Source of the DNA: Aquabacterium sp.
Lineage (GTDB): Bacteria > Pseudomonadota > Gammaproteobacteria > Burkholderiales > Burkholderiaceae_C
Length of the DNA: 43,613 bases
Direction of reading: 5' to 3'
Assembly (NCBI RefSeq): GCF_014378415.1
Contig: NZ_JACMNS010000138.1
Coordinates: 1 to 43,613 of the forward strand
The notes beneath the pieces were generated by a model, which worked only from the letters and a program-made list of their open reading frames with translations, did no database searches and was not told the DNA's origin. Both the position numbers and the translations under genes were made by a program. Below are positions 1-8,669 of this stretch, in pieces. The stretch's first letter is position 1. The number at the start of each line of letters is the position of its first letter.

Positions 1-8
1 TGATCGCG

Positions 9-1235
9 ATGATGTTCGCGCCCATGACCGCGTTTGCCATCAAATTTTTGCTGGGCTATTCAGGCCATGGCGTGCGCAACCGCAAGGCGCGCCACCTGAC
101 GCGCCAGGTCAACGCTGTGCTGTGGGCGCAGTGCCTGTTGTTGCCGCTCAGCCTGTGGCTGGTGGGCGTGAATGGCTTGTTCCTGGTCAGCCGCCTTTGG
201 TATGTGGTGTTCGCGCTGCAGCTGTTTGGCGCCATCGGCTACTTCTTGTGGCATTCCGGGCGCACGCGCAAGCCCGAGTTCTGGTTGATGAGCGTGGCCC
301 TGGGCGTGGTCTCGGCCGTGATGGGCATCGAGCTGTCCTTCCAGAACGGCTTGCTGCGGGTGTGGGGCGTGCACGTGACTTACTTTGTGATGCCGGTGCT
401 GTACGCCGTGGTGGCCGTGCGTTTGATCCAGGTTTACGCCGGCGCGCTGAAAACGGCCGAAGGCGCGCGCCATCAGTTGGAGAAGCGCGTGCAAGAGATC
501 AGCGGCGAGATTGAGCGCAACTTCAACCAGATCGCCGAACTGCGCGTGGAGCAGATCGCCGAGAAAGAGCGCAAGCGCATCGCCGCCGACCTGCACGACG
601 ACCTGGGTGCCAAGCTGCTCACCATCGTGCACACCAGCGACAACGACCGCATCTCGACCCTGGCGCGCGAAGCGTTGGAAGAGATGCGCCTGTCGGTGCG
701 CGGCCTGACCGGCCGGCCCATGATCTTGTCCGAGGCTTTGGCCGACTGGCGGGCCGAGGTGGTGTCGCGCCTGGGCCAGTCGGGCATCGAGATCGAGTGG
801 CGCAACTCCATCGACGAGGTCGAAGAGCCCCTGTCGGCGCGCACCTATGTGCAGACCACGCGGATCATCCGCGAGGCGGTCAGCAACATCATCAAACACA
901 GCCAGGCCTCGCACGTGGTGATTCACACTGACGTGCACCTGGAAAACCATGACTTCTTGCTGGTGATCCAGGACAACGGCAAGGGCATTCCGCTGGAACT
1001 GGATGGCCGCCTGGACCGCGGCCATGGCATGACCAGCATGAAGCACCGTGCCAAACAGCTCAATGGGCAATGCCTGGTCGAGTCCGGGCCGGGTTTTGGC
1101 ACCGTCATTCGGCTCACTTTGCCCCTTGAAATTGCCGTCGTGCAACAGAAGGTGGCCATTGAGCACACGCAACCGGCTAGCACTGCTAGCATCCTTGTTA
1201 GTGCGCAGGGATCTCCCCTGGGCACGCCACCTTGA
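9..1235 (+). CDS. NarL-family sensor histidine kinase (5' end may lie outside window)
   Basis: Membrane sensor kinase that would autophosphorylate and pass phosphate to the regulator encoded 15 bp downstream. The N-terminal 150 residues contain about four hydrophobic segments, then a helical linker rich in Glu and Arg. The HisKA_3 dimerisation motif ERKRIAADLHDDLG gives the phospho-acceptor His196. The ATPase domain shows an N-box REAVSNIIKHS (Asn293), a DNGKGI G1 box and a GHGMTSMKHRA G2 box. The frame is still open upstream of the first ATG, so the true start may precede the window. After the ATPase domain there is a low-complexity tail of about 30 residues (Ser/Thr/Pro/Ala) that is not part of the kinase fold. 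The signal sensed cannot be told from the sequence. Confidence 0.88.
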   Translation: MMFAPMTAFAIKFLLGYSGHGVRNRKARHLTRQVNAVLWAQCLLLPLSLWLVGVNGLFLVSRLWYVVFALQLFGAIGYFLWHSGRTRKPEFWLMSVALGVVSAVMGIELSFQNGLLRVWGVHVTYFVMPVLYAVVAVRLIQVYAGALKTAEGARHQLEKRVQEISGEIERNFNQIAELRVEQIAEKERKRIAADLHDDLGAKLLTIVHTSDNDRISTLAREALEEMRLSVRGLTGRPMILSEALADWRAEVVSRLGQSGIEIEWRNSIDEVEEPLSARTYVQTTRIIREAVSNIIKHSQASHVVIHTDVHLENHDFLLVIQDNGKGIPLELDGRLDRGHGMTSMKHRAKQLNGQCLVESGPGFGTVIRLTLPLEIAVVQQKVAIEHTQPASTASILVSAQGSPLGTPP

Positions 1236-1250
1236 TGTGAGGCCTCGGCC

Positions 1251-1913
1251 ATGAAGCAGATTTTGTTGCTCGAAGATCTTCCTGAAATCCGCGCCTGGCT
1301 GAAAACGCTGGCGCTTCAGGTGTTTCCGGGCGCTCACATCAGTGAGAGCGCACGGGTTCATGATGCCCTGGAACTGGTCAATGCCGTGCGCTTTGACGTG
1401 GCCCTGTGCGACCTGGGCTTGCCCGATGGCTCCGGCGTCGAGGTGGTCCAGGCTCTGCGCGAAAAGCAGCCCGATGTGCAGTCGGTGGTGGTCACCATCC
1501 ACGACGACGACGAGCATTTGTTCCCCGCCTTGCAAGCCGGCGCTTTTGGCTATTTGCTGAAAGAGCAATCGCGCGAGCAACTGGCCGAGCAATTGCACCG
1601 CATCAGCCAGGGTGAGCCGCCGCTGTCGCCGTCCATCGCCCGCCGCGTCATCAAGTACTTCACCGCGCAAGCCAGTCAGCAGCCTATCTCGCAGGCCGAT
1701 TCGGTGACCCCGCACGTGCAACTGACCGACCGCGAAAACGAAGTGCTGTTGCGCGTGGCCAAGGGCTTTACCCTGCCTGAGATCGGTGTGCAGCTGAACC
1801 TGTCGCGCCACACCATCGCCGACTACGTGAAGCAGATCTACCGCAAGCTGAACGTGTCTTCGCGTGCTGAAGCTGCCCTGGAAGCACAACGATTGGGCCT
1901 GTTCCGCCGATGA
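1251..1913 (+). CDS. NarL/LuxR-family response regulator
   Basis: Two-domain DNA-binding regulator, 220 residues, the usual length for NarL/FixJ proteins. The receiver domain has the acidic pair Glu8-Asp9, phospho-acceptor Asp54 in [10 protein letters not shown] and the conserved Lys in YLLKEQ. The C-terminal helix-turn-helix begins at [15 protein letters not shown] and contains [19 protein letters not shown], the recognition-helix region. It lies 15 bp after the sensor kinase and its stop overlaps the ruvA start, so it probably forms one transcription unit with both. A GTGAGG stretch before the ATG can serve as ribosome binding site. The regulon is unknown. Confidence 0.92.
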   Translation: MKQILLLEDLPEIRAWLKTLALQVFPGAHISESARVHDALELVNAVRFDVALCDLGLPDGSGVEVVQALREKQPDVQSVVVTIHDDDEHLFPALQAGAFGYLLKEQSREQLAEQLHRISQGEPPLSPSIARRVIKYFTAQASQQPISQADSVTPHVQLTDRENEVLLRVAKGFTLPEIGVQLNLSRHTIADYVKQIYRKLNVSSRAEAALEAQRLGLFRR

Positions 1914-2485
1914 TTTCTCGCCTGACCGGGCTTCTCGCCGAGAAGTCTCCGCCCCACGTGCTGGTGGATTGCAACGGCGTGGGGTATGAAGTGCAAGTGC
2001 CCATGAGCACCTTCTACAACCTGCCCGAGCTGGGCGCCCGCGTCACCTTGCTGACCCAGTTTGTGGTGCGCGAAGATGCGCAGCTGTTGTATGGCTTTTT
2101 GACCGCGGGCGAGCGTGCCTCCTTCCGCGAGTTGACCAAGATCAGTGGTGTGGGCCCCCGCATTGCCCTGGCTTTGCTGTCGGGCTTGAGCACCGACGAG
2201 CTGGCGCAAGCCGTGGCCGCGCAAGACGTGGCGCGCTTGATCAAGGTGCCCGGCATTGGCAAGAAAACCGCTGAGCGCTTGTTGTTGGAGCTGAAGGGCA
2301 AGTTGTCGCCCGTGCTGTCGGCCCCGGGCTTTTCCGTGGTCAGCCCAGCGCAATCGGACATCCTGCAGGCCCTGCTGGCCCTGGGTTACACCGACCGCGA
2401 GGCCCAGGCCGTGCTCAAACAATTGCCAGCCGATGTGTCCGTGAGTGATGGCATCAAGCTGGCCTTGAAGAACCTGGCCCGATGA
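1910..2485 (+). CDS. ruvA: Holliday junction branch migration complex subunit RuvA
   Basis: RuvA binds four-way DNA junctions as a tetramer and loads the RuvB motor for branch migration in recombinational repair. At 191 residues it has normal length. The N-terminal OB-fold begins [12 protein letters not shown] and includes the [10 protein letters not shown] segment. Helix-hairpin-helix motifs are seen at [16 protein letters not shown] and [18 protein letters not shown]. After a Ser/Pro-rich linker, the C-terminal RuvB-binding domain starts near [19 protein letters not shown]. The start codon overlaps the response-regulator stop (ATGA), and its own stop overlaps the next gene in the same way. 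Neither ruvB nor ruvC is adjacent. Confidence 0.97.
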   Translation: MISRLTGLLAEKSPPHVLVDCNGVGYEVQVPMSTFYNLPELGARVTLLTQFVVREDAQLLYGFLTAGERASFRELTKISGVGPRIALALLSGLSTDELAQAVAAQDVARLIKVPGIGKKTAERLLLELKGKLSPVLSAPGFSVVSPAQSDILQALLALGYTDREAQAVLKQLPADVSVSDGIKLALKNLAR

Positions 2486-3330
2486 GTTTTCGCACCTCAC
2501 TGGCGTCAATGGGGGTGATGTTGGCGCTGGCGCTTTCCGTGCAGGCCAAGCCCGCGCAGCCTGTGGCCCTGATCCAGACCCCGCAAGCCTTTTGCCAGCA
2601 AGCTGCCAGCCGCTTGCCCAATGTGCCGATGGCCTTGTGTGCCCAGGCTCAGTTGCAGGCCAATGGGGCCAAGTCGGTCCAGGGCCACGCCCTGATGCAG
2701 CGCGACATCATCTCGCCCAACGCCCACCTGCGTGTGTTGGTGATCGGGGGGGTGCATGGCGACGAGCTGTCGTCCACCTCGCTGGTGTTGCACTGGATCC
2801 GCGCTGCCGGGGAGACGCCGTCGAACATCCACTGGCGCTTCGTGCCCTTGATGAACCCGGACGGCATGTTGCGGGCCTCGCCCACTCGGACCAACGCGCA
2901 TGGCGTGGACCTGAACCGCAACTTTCCCACGCCCAACTGGGACAAGGAGGCGCGGCAGTACTGGGGCAAGCGGACCAAAAATGATCCGCGCCGGTATCCT
3001 GGGCCCAAGGCTTTGTCCGAACCCGAATCGCGCTGGTTGTATGAAGAGATGGAGCGCTGGAAGCCCAATCTGATCGTGTCGGTGCATGCGCCTTATGGGG
3101 TGTTGGATTTTGACGGGCCGACCTCGCCGCCGCAAAAGCTGGGGCGCTTGTACCTGGACCAGGTGGGCATCTTTCCGGGCAGCTTGGGCAACTATGGTGG
3201 TGTGCACAAGAAGATGCCGGTGGTGACCATTGAGTTGCCGAGCGCCATTCGCACGCCCCAAGAGGCGGAGATTCGCCAGATGTGGCTGGATTTGCTGCGC
3301 TGGACGGCGGAGCGGCTGGGCGCCAACTAG
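2482..3330 (+). CDS. M14-family zinc carboxypeptidase (MpaA-like), exported
   Basis: Predicted metallo-carboxypeptidase of 282 residues. A hydrophobic signal peptide covers residues 1-22 (cleavage near VQAKP), placing the enzyme in the periplasm. The M14 zinc ligands are visible as His92 and Glu95 (GGVHGDE) and His202 (SVHAP). NRN (Asn145-Arg146) binds the substrate carboxylate and Glu251 (TIELPS) fits the catalytic glutamate. The short single-domain form resembles MpaA, which cleaves gamma-D-Glu-diaminopimelate bonds in murein peptides, but that specificity is inference. Its start overlaps the ruvA stop (ATGA), so translation is probably coupled. Confidence 0.85.
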   Translation: MSFRTSLASMGVMLALALSVQAKPAQPVALIQTPQAFCQQAASRLPNVPMALCAQAQLQANGAKSVQGHALMQRDIISPNAHLRVLVIGGVHGDELSSTSLVLHWIRAAGETPSNIHWRFVPLMNPDGMLRASPTRTNAHGVDLNRNFPTPNWDKEARQYWGKRTKNDPRRYPGPKALSEPESRWLYEEMERWKPNLIVSVHAPYGVLDFDGPTSPPQKLGRLYLDQVGIFPGSLGNYGGVHKKMPVVTIELPSAIRTPQEAEIRQMWLDLLRWTAERLGAN

Positions 3331-3363
3331 ATTCTTGGCGTTGGCGTTGATCAGCGTCCCGAT

Positions 3364-5007
3364 TCAGGAGTTCAGCGGTGGCGCCGCCTGGGTGCTCGGC
3401 AACGACGCCAAAATCGTCAGCAAGCGGTTGATCTGCAAAGGCTTGACCAGGTACTGGTTAAAACCAGCCTGCAGCGCCCGAGCAATGTGATCTGGCAAAG
3501 CATCACCACTCAAGGCAATCAAAGGCAGCTTCTTGAATGCCGCCTTGGCCCGCAGCTGGCGGCACAAATCCAGGCCGCTGCCATCCGGCAGATTGATGTC
3601 GACCAGGGCCACATCCGGCTGCATGGATTCAATGCAGGCCATGCCATCGGCCGCGGTGTCGGCCGACAACAAACGCACTTGCGGATACGTGGCGAACAGG
3701 GCCTCGACCAGGCTGCGGTTCAAGGCGTTGTCTTCGATGTGCACCACGCGCAAAGGCGGCAGCAACACCAAAGGCTCGGAGGGGCGGGCGCTGGTGGGCG
3801 TGGTGGTGTGGCTGCGCTCGGCCAGCGGCAGCTTCAGGCCGAACACGCTGCCTTCGCCCAGGGTGCTGTGCACCTCGATGCGGCCATGCATCAGCGCGGC
3901 CATGCGTTGCGCGACCGCCAGGCCCAGGCCGTGGCCCTCGTTGCTGTCGGCCTCGGTGGCCCGGTCCAGTCGGGTGAAGGGGTGGAAGAGCTTGGGCAGG
4001 TCGCTTTGGTCGATGCCTGCGCCTTGGTCGCGCACCTCGACGATGCCCATGCGTTCTTCGGCGACCTCACGGGCGCGCAGCCACACGGTCGAGCCCGCAG
4101 GGCTGACGCGGATGGCGTTGTTCAGCAACTGAATCAGGATGTCACGCGTGGGGTGCGGGTCGGCCCAGACGGTGTGGGGTGCGCAATCGACCACCACGGT
4201 CACGTTGTGGTTGCGGGCCAGGGTTTCCTGAGCGGCGCAGACCTCGCGCAGCAGGCCCGTCATGGCCAAGCGCTGTGGCCGCCGGGCGACCGAAGGCTCG
4301 TCCAGCCGTGCAAAATCCAGGGCCTGGTCCAGCAAGGTCAAAAGCTGTTGACCAGCCGTGCGAATGTGGCCCAACTGGCGTTGCAGGGGCTCGGGCATGC
4401 CGGCGGTGTCCTGCATGTCCAGCAACTGCGAAAAGCCCATGATGGCGTTCAGGGGCGAGCGCATGCTGTGCCCCATGCGCGCCAAAAAGTCGGCCTTGGC
4501 CACCAGGCTCAGTTCGGCCTGCAGGCGGCGCGTGTGTTCGGCCTCACCACGGCGCTGGGCGCTGATGTCGCGCATCAGTTCGATGTAACGCGTGACCTGG
4601 CCATCGGCATCCGGCAATGGGTGCACCGTGCGCGCCACCCAGAAGGGCTCGCCGTCTTTGCGGTGGTGGCAGATCTCGAGGTTTTCAACCGCGTGGCCTT
4701 GCGCCAGCGTCTGGTTGATTCGGGTGATCAGCGCGGCCTCGGTGTGCGGGCCACTGAGCAACTCTTCGGGTTGCTGGTCCAGGCTCTCCGACAGGGAGAA
4801 ACCGGTCAGGCGCGAAAAGCTGGGATTGACCCAACGGATGCAACGCTGCGCATCACAGATCATCACCGCGTCACTGACCCGATCGGCCAGCAAGGCCAGT
4901 TCCTGGTTGGTAGCTTGGGCGCGTTGCAAAGCGGCCTGGATTTGTCTCATTGGCAGACCTTGCTCAGTCGTGACTGGCAGGTCGGCCTCAATGGTGTTTT
5001 GGGGCAT
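3364..5007 (-). CDS. PAS-domain hybrid histidine kinase with C-terminal receiver
   Basis: Soluble-looking hybrid sensor kinase of 547 residues with no membrane segment. A PAS domain spans about residues 35-150 (VNPSFSRLTGF; PAC-like end at YIELMRDISAQ). The HisKA motif has His180 in ARMGHSMRSPLNAIMGF; the usual HEMRTP is HSMRSP here. The ATPase has an N-box LIQLLNNAI, G1 RDQGAGI and G2 GHGLGLAVAQ. The receiver domain (about 420-540) has Asp470 in LVDINLPDGSG and Lys522 in YLVKPL. A GAGAGGAAA ribosome binding site precedes the ATG at a good distance. It is transcribed divergently from the glutathione peroxidase gene. No partner regulator is adjacent, so phosphorelay through a distant Hpt protein is possible. 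Confidence 0.9.
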   Translation of the reverse strand: MPQNTIEADLPVTTEQGLPMRQIQAALQRAQATNQELALLADRVSDAVMICDAQRCIRWVNPSFSRLTGFSLSESLDQQPEELLSGPHTEAALITRINQTLAQGHAVENLEICHHRKDGEPFWVARTVHPLPDADGQVTRYIELMRDISAQRRGEAEHTRRLQAELSLVAKADFLARMGHSMRSPLNAIMGFSQLLDMQDTAGMPEPLQRQLGHIRTAGQQLLTLLDQALDFARLDEPSVARRPQRLAMTGLLREVCAAQETLARNHNVTVVVDCAPHTVWADPHPTRDILIQLLNNAIRVSPAGSTVWLRAREVAEERMGIVEVRDQGAGIDQSDLPKLFHPFTRLDRATEADSNEGHGLGLAVAQRMAALMHGRIEVHSTLGEGSVFGLKLPLAERSHTTTPTSARPSEPLVLLPPLRVVHIEDNALNRSLVEALFATYPQVRLLSADTAADGMACIESMQPDVALVDINLPDGSGLDLCRQLRAKAAFKKLPLIALSGDALPDHIARALQAGFNQYLVKPLQINRLLTILASLPSTQAAPPLNS

Positions 5008-5138
5008 GGCGTTTTCCTCTCGGCACCGTGGGTGCGGATACTCGCTTGTCTCTGGCGAGCAAAGGGATACAGCTAGGATCGCATGATGTCAGAATGGACG
5101 CTTCATGTGTAGGTACTTTGAGAAAGTTGTTGGCCATC

Positions 5139-5624
5139 ATGACTCAATCAATTCACGATTTTGATGCGCTTTCCACGGGCGGAGTTCCCGTAAAGCTGGA
5201 CCAATACCGGGGCCGTGTGCTGCTGATCGTCAACACCGCCAGCAAGTGTGGTTTTACGCCACAGTTCGAAGGCCTGGAGCAGTTGTGGAAAGACTACGCA
5301 GACCGAGGTTTGACGGTGCTGGGCTTTCCGTGCAACCAGTTCGGCGGACAAGACCCTGGTGCCAACACAGAGATCGCCTCGTTCTGCCAGTTGAACTATG
5401 GCGTGAGCTTCCCGATGATGGCCAGGATCGACGTCAACGGCTCGGATGCGCACCCGCTGTACCGATGGCTGGAAAGCGAGGCCCCTGGCATCTTGGGCAC
5501 CAAGTCCATCAAATGGAACTTCACCAAATTTTTGGTGAACCGCGATGGTGTGGTGCTGGGCCGCTATGCCCCCACCGACACCCCCAAAAGCCTGCGCGCC
5601 GACATTGAAAAAGCACTCGCTTGA
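5139..5624 (+). CDS. Glutathione peroxidase family protein (thiol peroxidase, Cys type)
   Basis: Reduces hydroperoxides using thioredoxin or glutathione. The product is 161 residues, typical for bacterial GPx. The peroxidatic Cys37 lies in NTASKCGFTPQ, the second conserved block is GFPCNQFGGQDPG, and the catalytic Trp/Asn block is IKWNFTKFLV. The cysteine in place of selenocysteine is normal for bacteria. The frame is open back to 5028, but the family N-terminus (short stretch, then YDFxA) fits the ATG at 5139; the upstream extension has no family match that I recognise. It stands alone between a divergent kinase and the aminotransferase gene. Confidence 0.93.
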   Translation: MTQSIHDFDALSTGGVPVKLDQYRGRVLLIVNTASKCGFTPQFEGLEQLWKDYADRGLTVLGFPCNQFGGQDPGANTEIASFCQLNYGVSFPMMARIDVNGSDAHPLYRWLESEAPGILGTKSIKWNFTKFLVNRDGVVLGRYAPTDTPKSLRADIEKALA

Positions 5625-5650
5625 TCGATTGACGAAAGATTCTCAACATC

Positions 5651-6844
5651 ATGTTTCAACACGTTGACGCCTACCCTGGCGACCCCATCCTCACGCTGAA
5701 CGAGGATTTTCAGAAAGACCCGCGCGCCGACAAGATCAATCTCAGCATCGGCATCTACTTTGACGATGCCGGCAAGCTGCCCGTGATGGCCGCCGTGCGC
5801 GAAGCCGAAAGCGCCATGCTGGCCGCCGTGGGCCCCAAGCCCTACCTGCCGATGGTGGGTGCCAGCAACTACCGCGAGGCCGTGCAACACCTGTTGTTTG
5901 GCGCCGACCACGAGGCCGTTCAAAGTGGCCGCATCGCGACCTTGCAAACGATTGGCGGCTCGGGCGGTTTGAAGGTGGGCGGCGACTTCTTGAAGCGTTA
6001 CTTTCCGGATTCGCAGGTGTGGGTCAGCGACCCAACGTGGGACAACCACCGTGCCATGTTTGAAGGCGCGGGCTTCAAAGTCAACACCTACCCGTATTAC
6101 GACGCGGCCACGGGCGGGCTGAACTTTGATGGCCTGTTGGCCACGCTGCAGGATCTGCCCGCCCACAGCATCGTGCTGATGCACGCTTGTTGCCACAACC
6201 CTACCGGCGTCGACCTGAGCGCCACGCAATGGGCGCAACTGATCCCGGTGCTGAAAAGCCGCCAGTTGCTGGCTTACCTGGACATCGCGTACCAAGGCTT
6301 TGGCGACGGCATTGACGAAGACGCGCACGCCATCCGCGCCCTGGCCGATGCGGGTGTGAGCTTCTTCGTGGCCAACTCGTTTTCCAAAAGCTTCTCGCTG
6401 TATGGCGAGCGTGTGGGTGGCCTGAGCGTGGTCTGCCCCGACAAGGCGCAGGCCGACCGTGTGCTGGGCCAGTTGATGTCGGCGGTGCGGCGCAACTATT
6501 CCAGCCCACCCGCCCACGGTAGCCAGATCGTGGCGCGTGTGTTGCAAACGCCGGCCTTGCGCCGAGTGTGGTCAGACGAGTTGGGCGCCATGCGCACCCG
6601 CATCCAGGCCATGCGCCAGCGTTTGCACGCGGGTTTGGTGGCGCGCTTGCCGGGCCGGGATTTTCAGTATTTTCTGGACCAGCGCGGCATGTTCACTTAC
6701 ACCGGTCTGAGCGCCCAGCAGGCCGACACCCTGCGCGAGGTGCATGGGGTGTACGTGCTGCGGTCTGGTCGCATGTGCGTGGCCGGTTTGAACGCTGGCA
6801 ATGTGGACCGCGTGGCCGAGGCCATGGCCGCCGTGTTGGTTTGA
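5651..6844 (+). CDS. Aromatic amino acid aminotransferase (aspartate aminotransferase family I)
   Basis: PLP-dependent transaminase of 397 residues, the normal length for TyrB/AspC-type class I enzymes, acting on aromatic amino acids and/or aspartate with 2-oxoglutarate. Key residues are visible: CHNPTGVD with Asn183, [11 protein letters not shown] with Asp211 and Tyr214, and [14 protein letters not shown] with the Schiff-base Lys246 and Arg254. The C-terminus keeps the substrate-carboxylate region (GMFTYTGL, then [12 protein letters not shown]). The N-terminus [13 protein letters not shown] is typical of betaproteobacterial TyrB. Choosing TyrB over AspC from sequence alone is tentative. Confidence 0.92.
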   Translation: MFQHVDAYPGDPILTLNEDFQKDPRADKINLSIGIYFDDAGKLPVMAAVREAESAMLAAVGPKPYLPMVGASNYREAVQHLLFGADHEAVQSGRIATLQTIGGSGGLKVGGDFLKRYFPDSQVWVSDPTWDNHRAMFEGAGFKVNTYPYYDAATGGLNFDGLLATLQDLPAHSIVLMHACCHNPTGVDLSATQWAQLIPVLKSRQLLAYLDIAYQGFGDGIDEDAHAIRALADAGVSFFVANSFSKSFSLYGERVGGLSVVCPDKAQADRVLGQLMSAVRRNYSSPPAHGSQIVARVLQTPALRRVWSDELGAMRTRIQAMRQRLHAGLVARLPGRDFQYFLDQRGMFTYTGLSAQQADTLREVHGVYVLRSGRMCVAGLNAGNVDRVAEAMAAVLV

Positions 6845-6965
6845 TCTGTCCTATAAACAATAGTTAACATGAGCCCTTGATTGGGGGCATCCCCTGAGTC
6901 GGGGGGTGGCAGTTCCGTAGAAGAATGTGACTACAACAAAAAGTCACGAGGAACCCTTCCCCGCC

Positions 6966-8645
6966 ATGGATAAAATCTGGCTCAGGCACTACCCGACCGG
7001 GGTGCCGCACGAGATCGACCCCTCCGTTTACCGATCCCTGGTGGAGCTGATGGACGAGGGCTTCGCAGCCCACATCGACAAGCCCGCCTACAAGTTCATG
7101 GGCCAGACCTGGACCTTCGCCCAGATCGACCAAGCTTCGCAGGCCTTCGCCGCTTATCTGCAAGGCTTGGGCTTGCCAGCGGGCGCCCGCGTGGCGGTGA
7201 TGATGCCCAATGTGCCGCAGTACCCGGTGGTGGTCACGGCCATCTTGCGGGCCGGGTTCGTGGTGGTCAACGTGAACCCGCTGTACACGCCCAGAGAGCT
7301 TGAACACCAGCTCAAGGATTCGGGCAGCCAGGCCATCGTCATCGTCGAGAACTTTGCGGGCACCTTGCAGGCGGTGATCGCGCAGACGCCGGTCAAGCAC
7401 GTGGTGCTGGCCAGCATGGGCGACCTGCTGGGCCTGATCAAAGGCAAGCTGGTGAACCACGTGGTGCGCCGCGTGCGCAAGCTGGTGCCCAAGTTCTCAT
7501 TGCCCGGGGCGGTGCGTTTCAACGCGGCCTTGGCGAAGGGGCGTGGCCGCGCTTACCAGCCGGCCCGGCCTGGCCCTGACGACATCGCGGTGCTGCAATA
7601 CACCGGCGGCACCACGGGCGTCAGCAAGGGCGCGATGCTGCTGCACCGCAACATCATTGCCAACCTGCTGCAATCAGAAGCCTGGAACGCGCCCATGTGG
7701 AAGCAGGTGCCAGGCGGCGAGCAACCCACCACGGTGTGCGTCTTGCCGCTGTACCACATCTTCGGTTTCACGGTGAGCATGATGTTGGGCTTGCGCCTGG
7801 GCGTCTGCAACATCCTGATCCCCAATCCGCGCGACCTGGCCGCCACTTTGAAGGAGCTGGCCAAGCACCGCTTTCACAGCTTTCCGGCGGTCAACACGCT
7901 GTTTGGCGCGCTGGCCCGGCACCCTGATTTCCACAAGGTTGACTGGGGCCATTTGCGCTTGTCGGTGGGCGGCGGCATGGCGGTGCAACAGGCCACGGCC
8001 AAGCTTTGGAAGGACAAAACCGGTTGCGCGGTGTTCGAGGGCTATGGCTTGTCGGAGACCTCGCCGTCGGTGACGTGCAACCCGGTGACCAACACCGCCT
8101 ACACCGGCACCATCGGCCTGCCCTTGCCATCGACCGAAGTGTGCGTGCTGGACGATGCGGGCCGCGAGGTGCCGCTGGGCCAGCCGGGCGAGTTGGCGGT
8201 GCGTGGTCCGCAGGTGATGGCCGGCTACTGGCAACAGCCTGACGAGACCGCCAAGGTGATGACCGCCGACGGTTTTTTCCGCACGGGCGACATCGCCACC
8301 ATTGACGATCGCGGCTACGTGAAGATCGTAGACCGCAAGAAGGACATGATCCTGGTGTCGGGCTTCAACGTGTACCCCAACGAGGTGGAAGACGTGGTCA
8401 CGCAGATGCCGGGCATCCTGGAGTGCGCGGCGGTGGGCGTGCCCGATGAGCATTCAGGCGAGGCGGTGAAACTGGTCATCGTGCGCCAGAACCCGGCCGT
8501 GACCGAGCAGCAGGTGCGCGATTACTGCGCCCAGCACCTGACGGGCTACAAGCGGCCCAAGGTGGTGGATTTTCGCGCCGAGCTGCCCAAGACGCCGGTG
8601 GGCAAGATCCTGCGGCGCGAGTTGCGGGACGCGGCCAGCGCGTGA
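6966..8645 (+). CDS. fadD: Long-chain fatty acid--CoA ligase
   Basis: Activates free fatty acids to acyl-CoA in two steps through an acyl-adenylate. The 559-residue protein has the ANL-superfamily motifs in order: YTGGTTGVSKGA P-loop (about residues 212-223), GYGLSETSP, TGDIATIDDRGY, KDMILVSGFNVYPNEVE, and the C-terminal catalytic lysine region KTPVGKILRREL. The frame also allows a GTG at 6927, but MDKIWLRHYPTGVP is the usual N-terminus of this family in Burkholderiales, and a GAGGAA lies 11 nt before the ATG at 6966. Its stop codon sits in a strong GC-rich hairpin. Appears monocistronic. Confidence 0.93.
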   Translation: MDKIWLRHYPTGVPHEIDPSVYRSLVELMDEGFAAHIDKPAYKFMGQTWTFAQIDQASQAFAAYLQGLGLPAGARVAVMMPNVPQYPVVVTAILRAGFVVVNVNPLYTPRELEHQLKDSGSQAIVIVENFAGTLQAVIAQTPVKHVVLASMGDLLGLIKGKLVNHVVRRVRKLVPKFSLPGAVRFNAALAKGRGRAYQPARPGPDDIAVLQYTGGTTGVSKGAMLLHRNIIANLLQSEAWNAPMWKQVPGGEQPTTVCVLPLYHIFGFTVSMMLGLRLGVCNILIPNPRDLAATLKELAKHRFHSFPAVNTLFGALARHPDFHKVDWGHLRLSVGGGMAVQQATAKLWKDKTGCAVFEGYGLSETSPSVTCNPVTNTAYTGTIGLPLPSTEVCVLDDAGREVPLGQPGELAVRGPQVMAGYWQQPDETAKVMTADGFFRTGDIATIDDRGYVKIVDRKKDMILVSGFNVYPNEVEDVVTQMPGILECAAVGVPDEHSGEAVKLVIVRQNPAVTEQQVRDYCAQHLTGYKRPKVVDFRAELPKTPVGKILRRELRDAASA

Positions 8646-8657
8646 GCGCCGCGCTGG
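8635..8657 (+). terminator. GC-rich hairpin at the end of fadD
   Basis: A perfect 8-bp inverted repeat CCAGCGCG / CGCGCTGG with a 7-nt loop spans the fadD stop codon, and two more pairs (one G-U) extend the stem. No clear run of T follows, so it is at best an atypical terminator. It lies between convergent genes and could act in both directions. Confidence 0.35.
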
Positions 8658-8669
8658 TCCGTGACTAAC

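Noticed and set aside
1171-1200. GCTAGC repeats near the end of the sensor kinase gene as a terminator
   Set aside because: They lie inside the coding region upstream of a closely spaced operon partner and lack a T run.
60-1889. 609-codon minus-strand frame opposite the sensor kinase and response regulator genes
   Set aside because: Composition is typical of an antisense shadow and both plus-strand genes have full family motifs.
3487-5076. 529-codon plus-strand frame opposite the hybrid kinase
   Set aside because: Shadow of a gene with clear PAS, HisKA, ATPase and receiver motifs on the minus strand.
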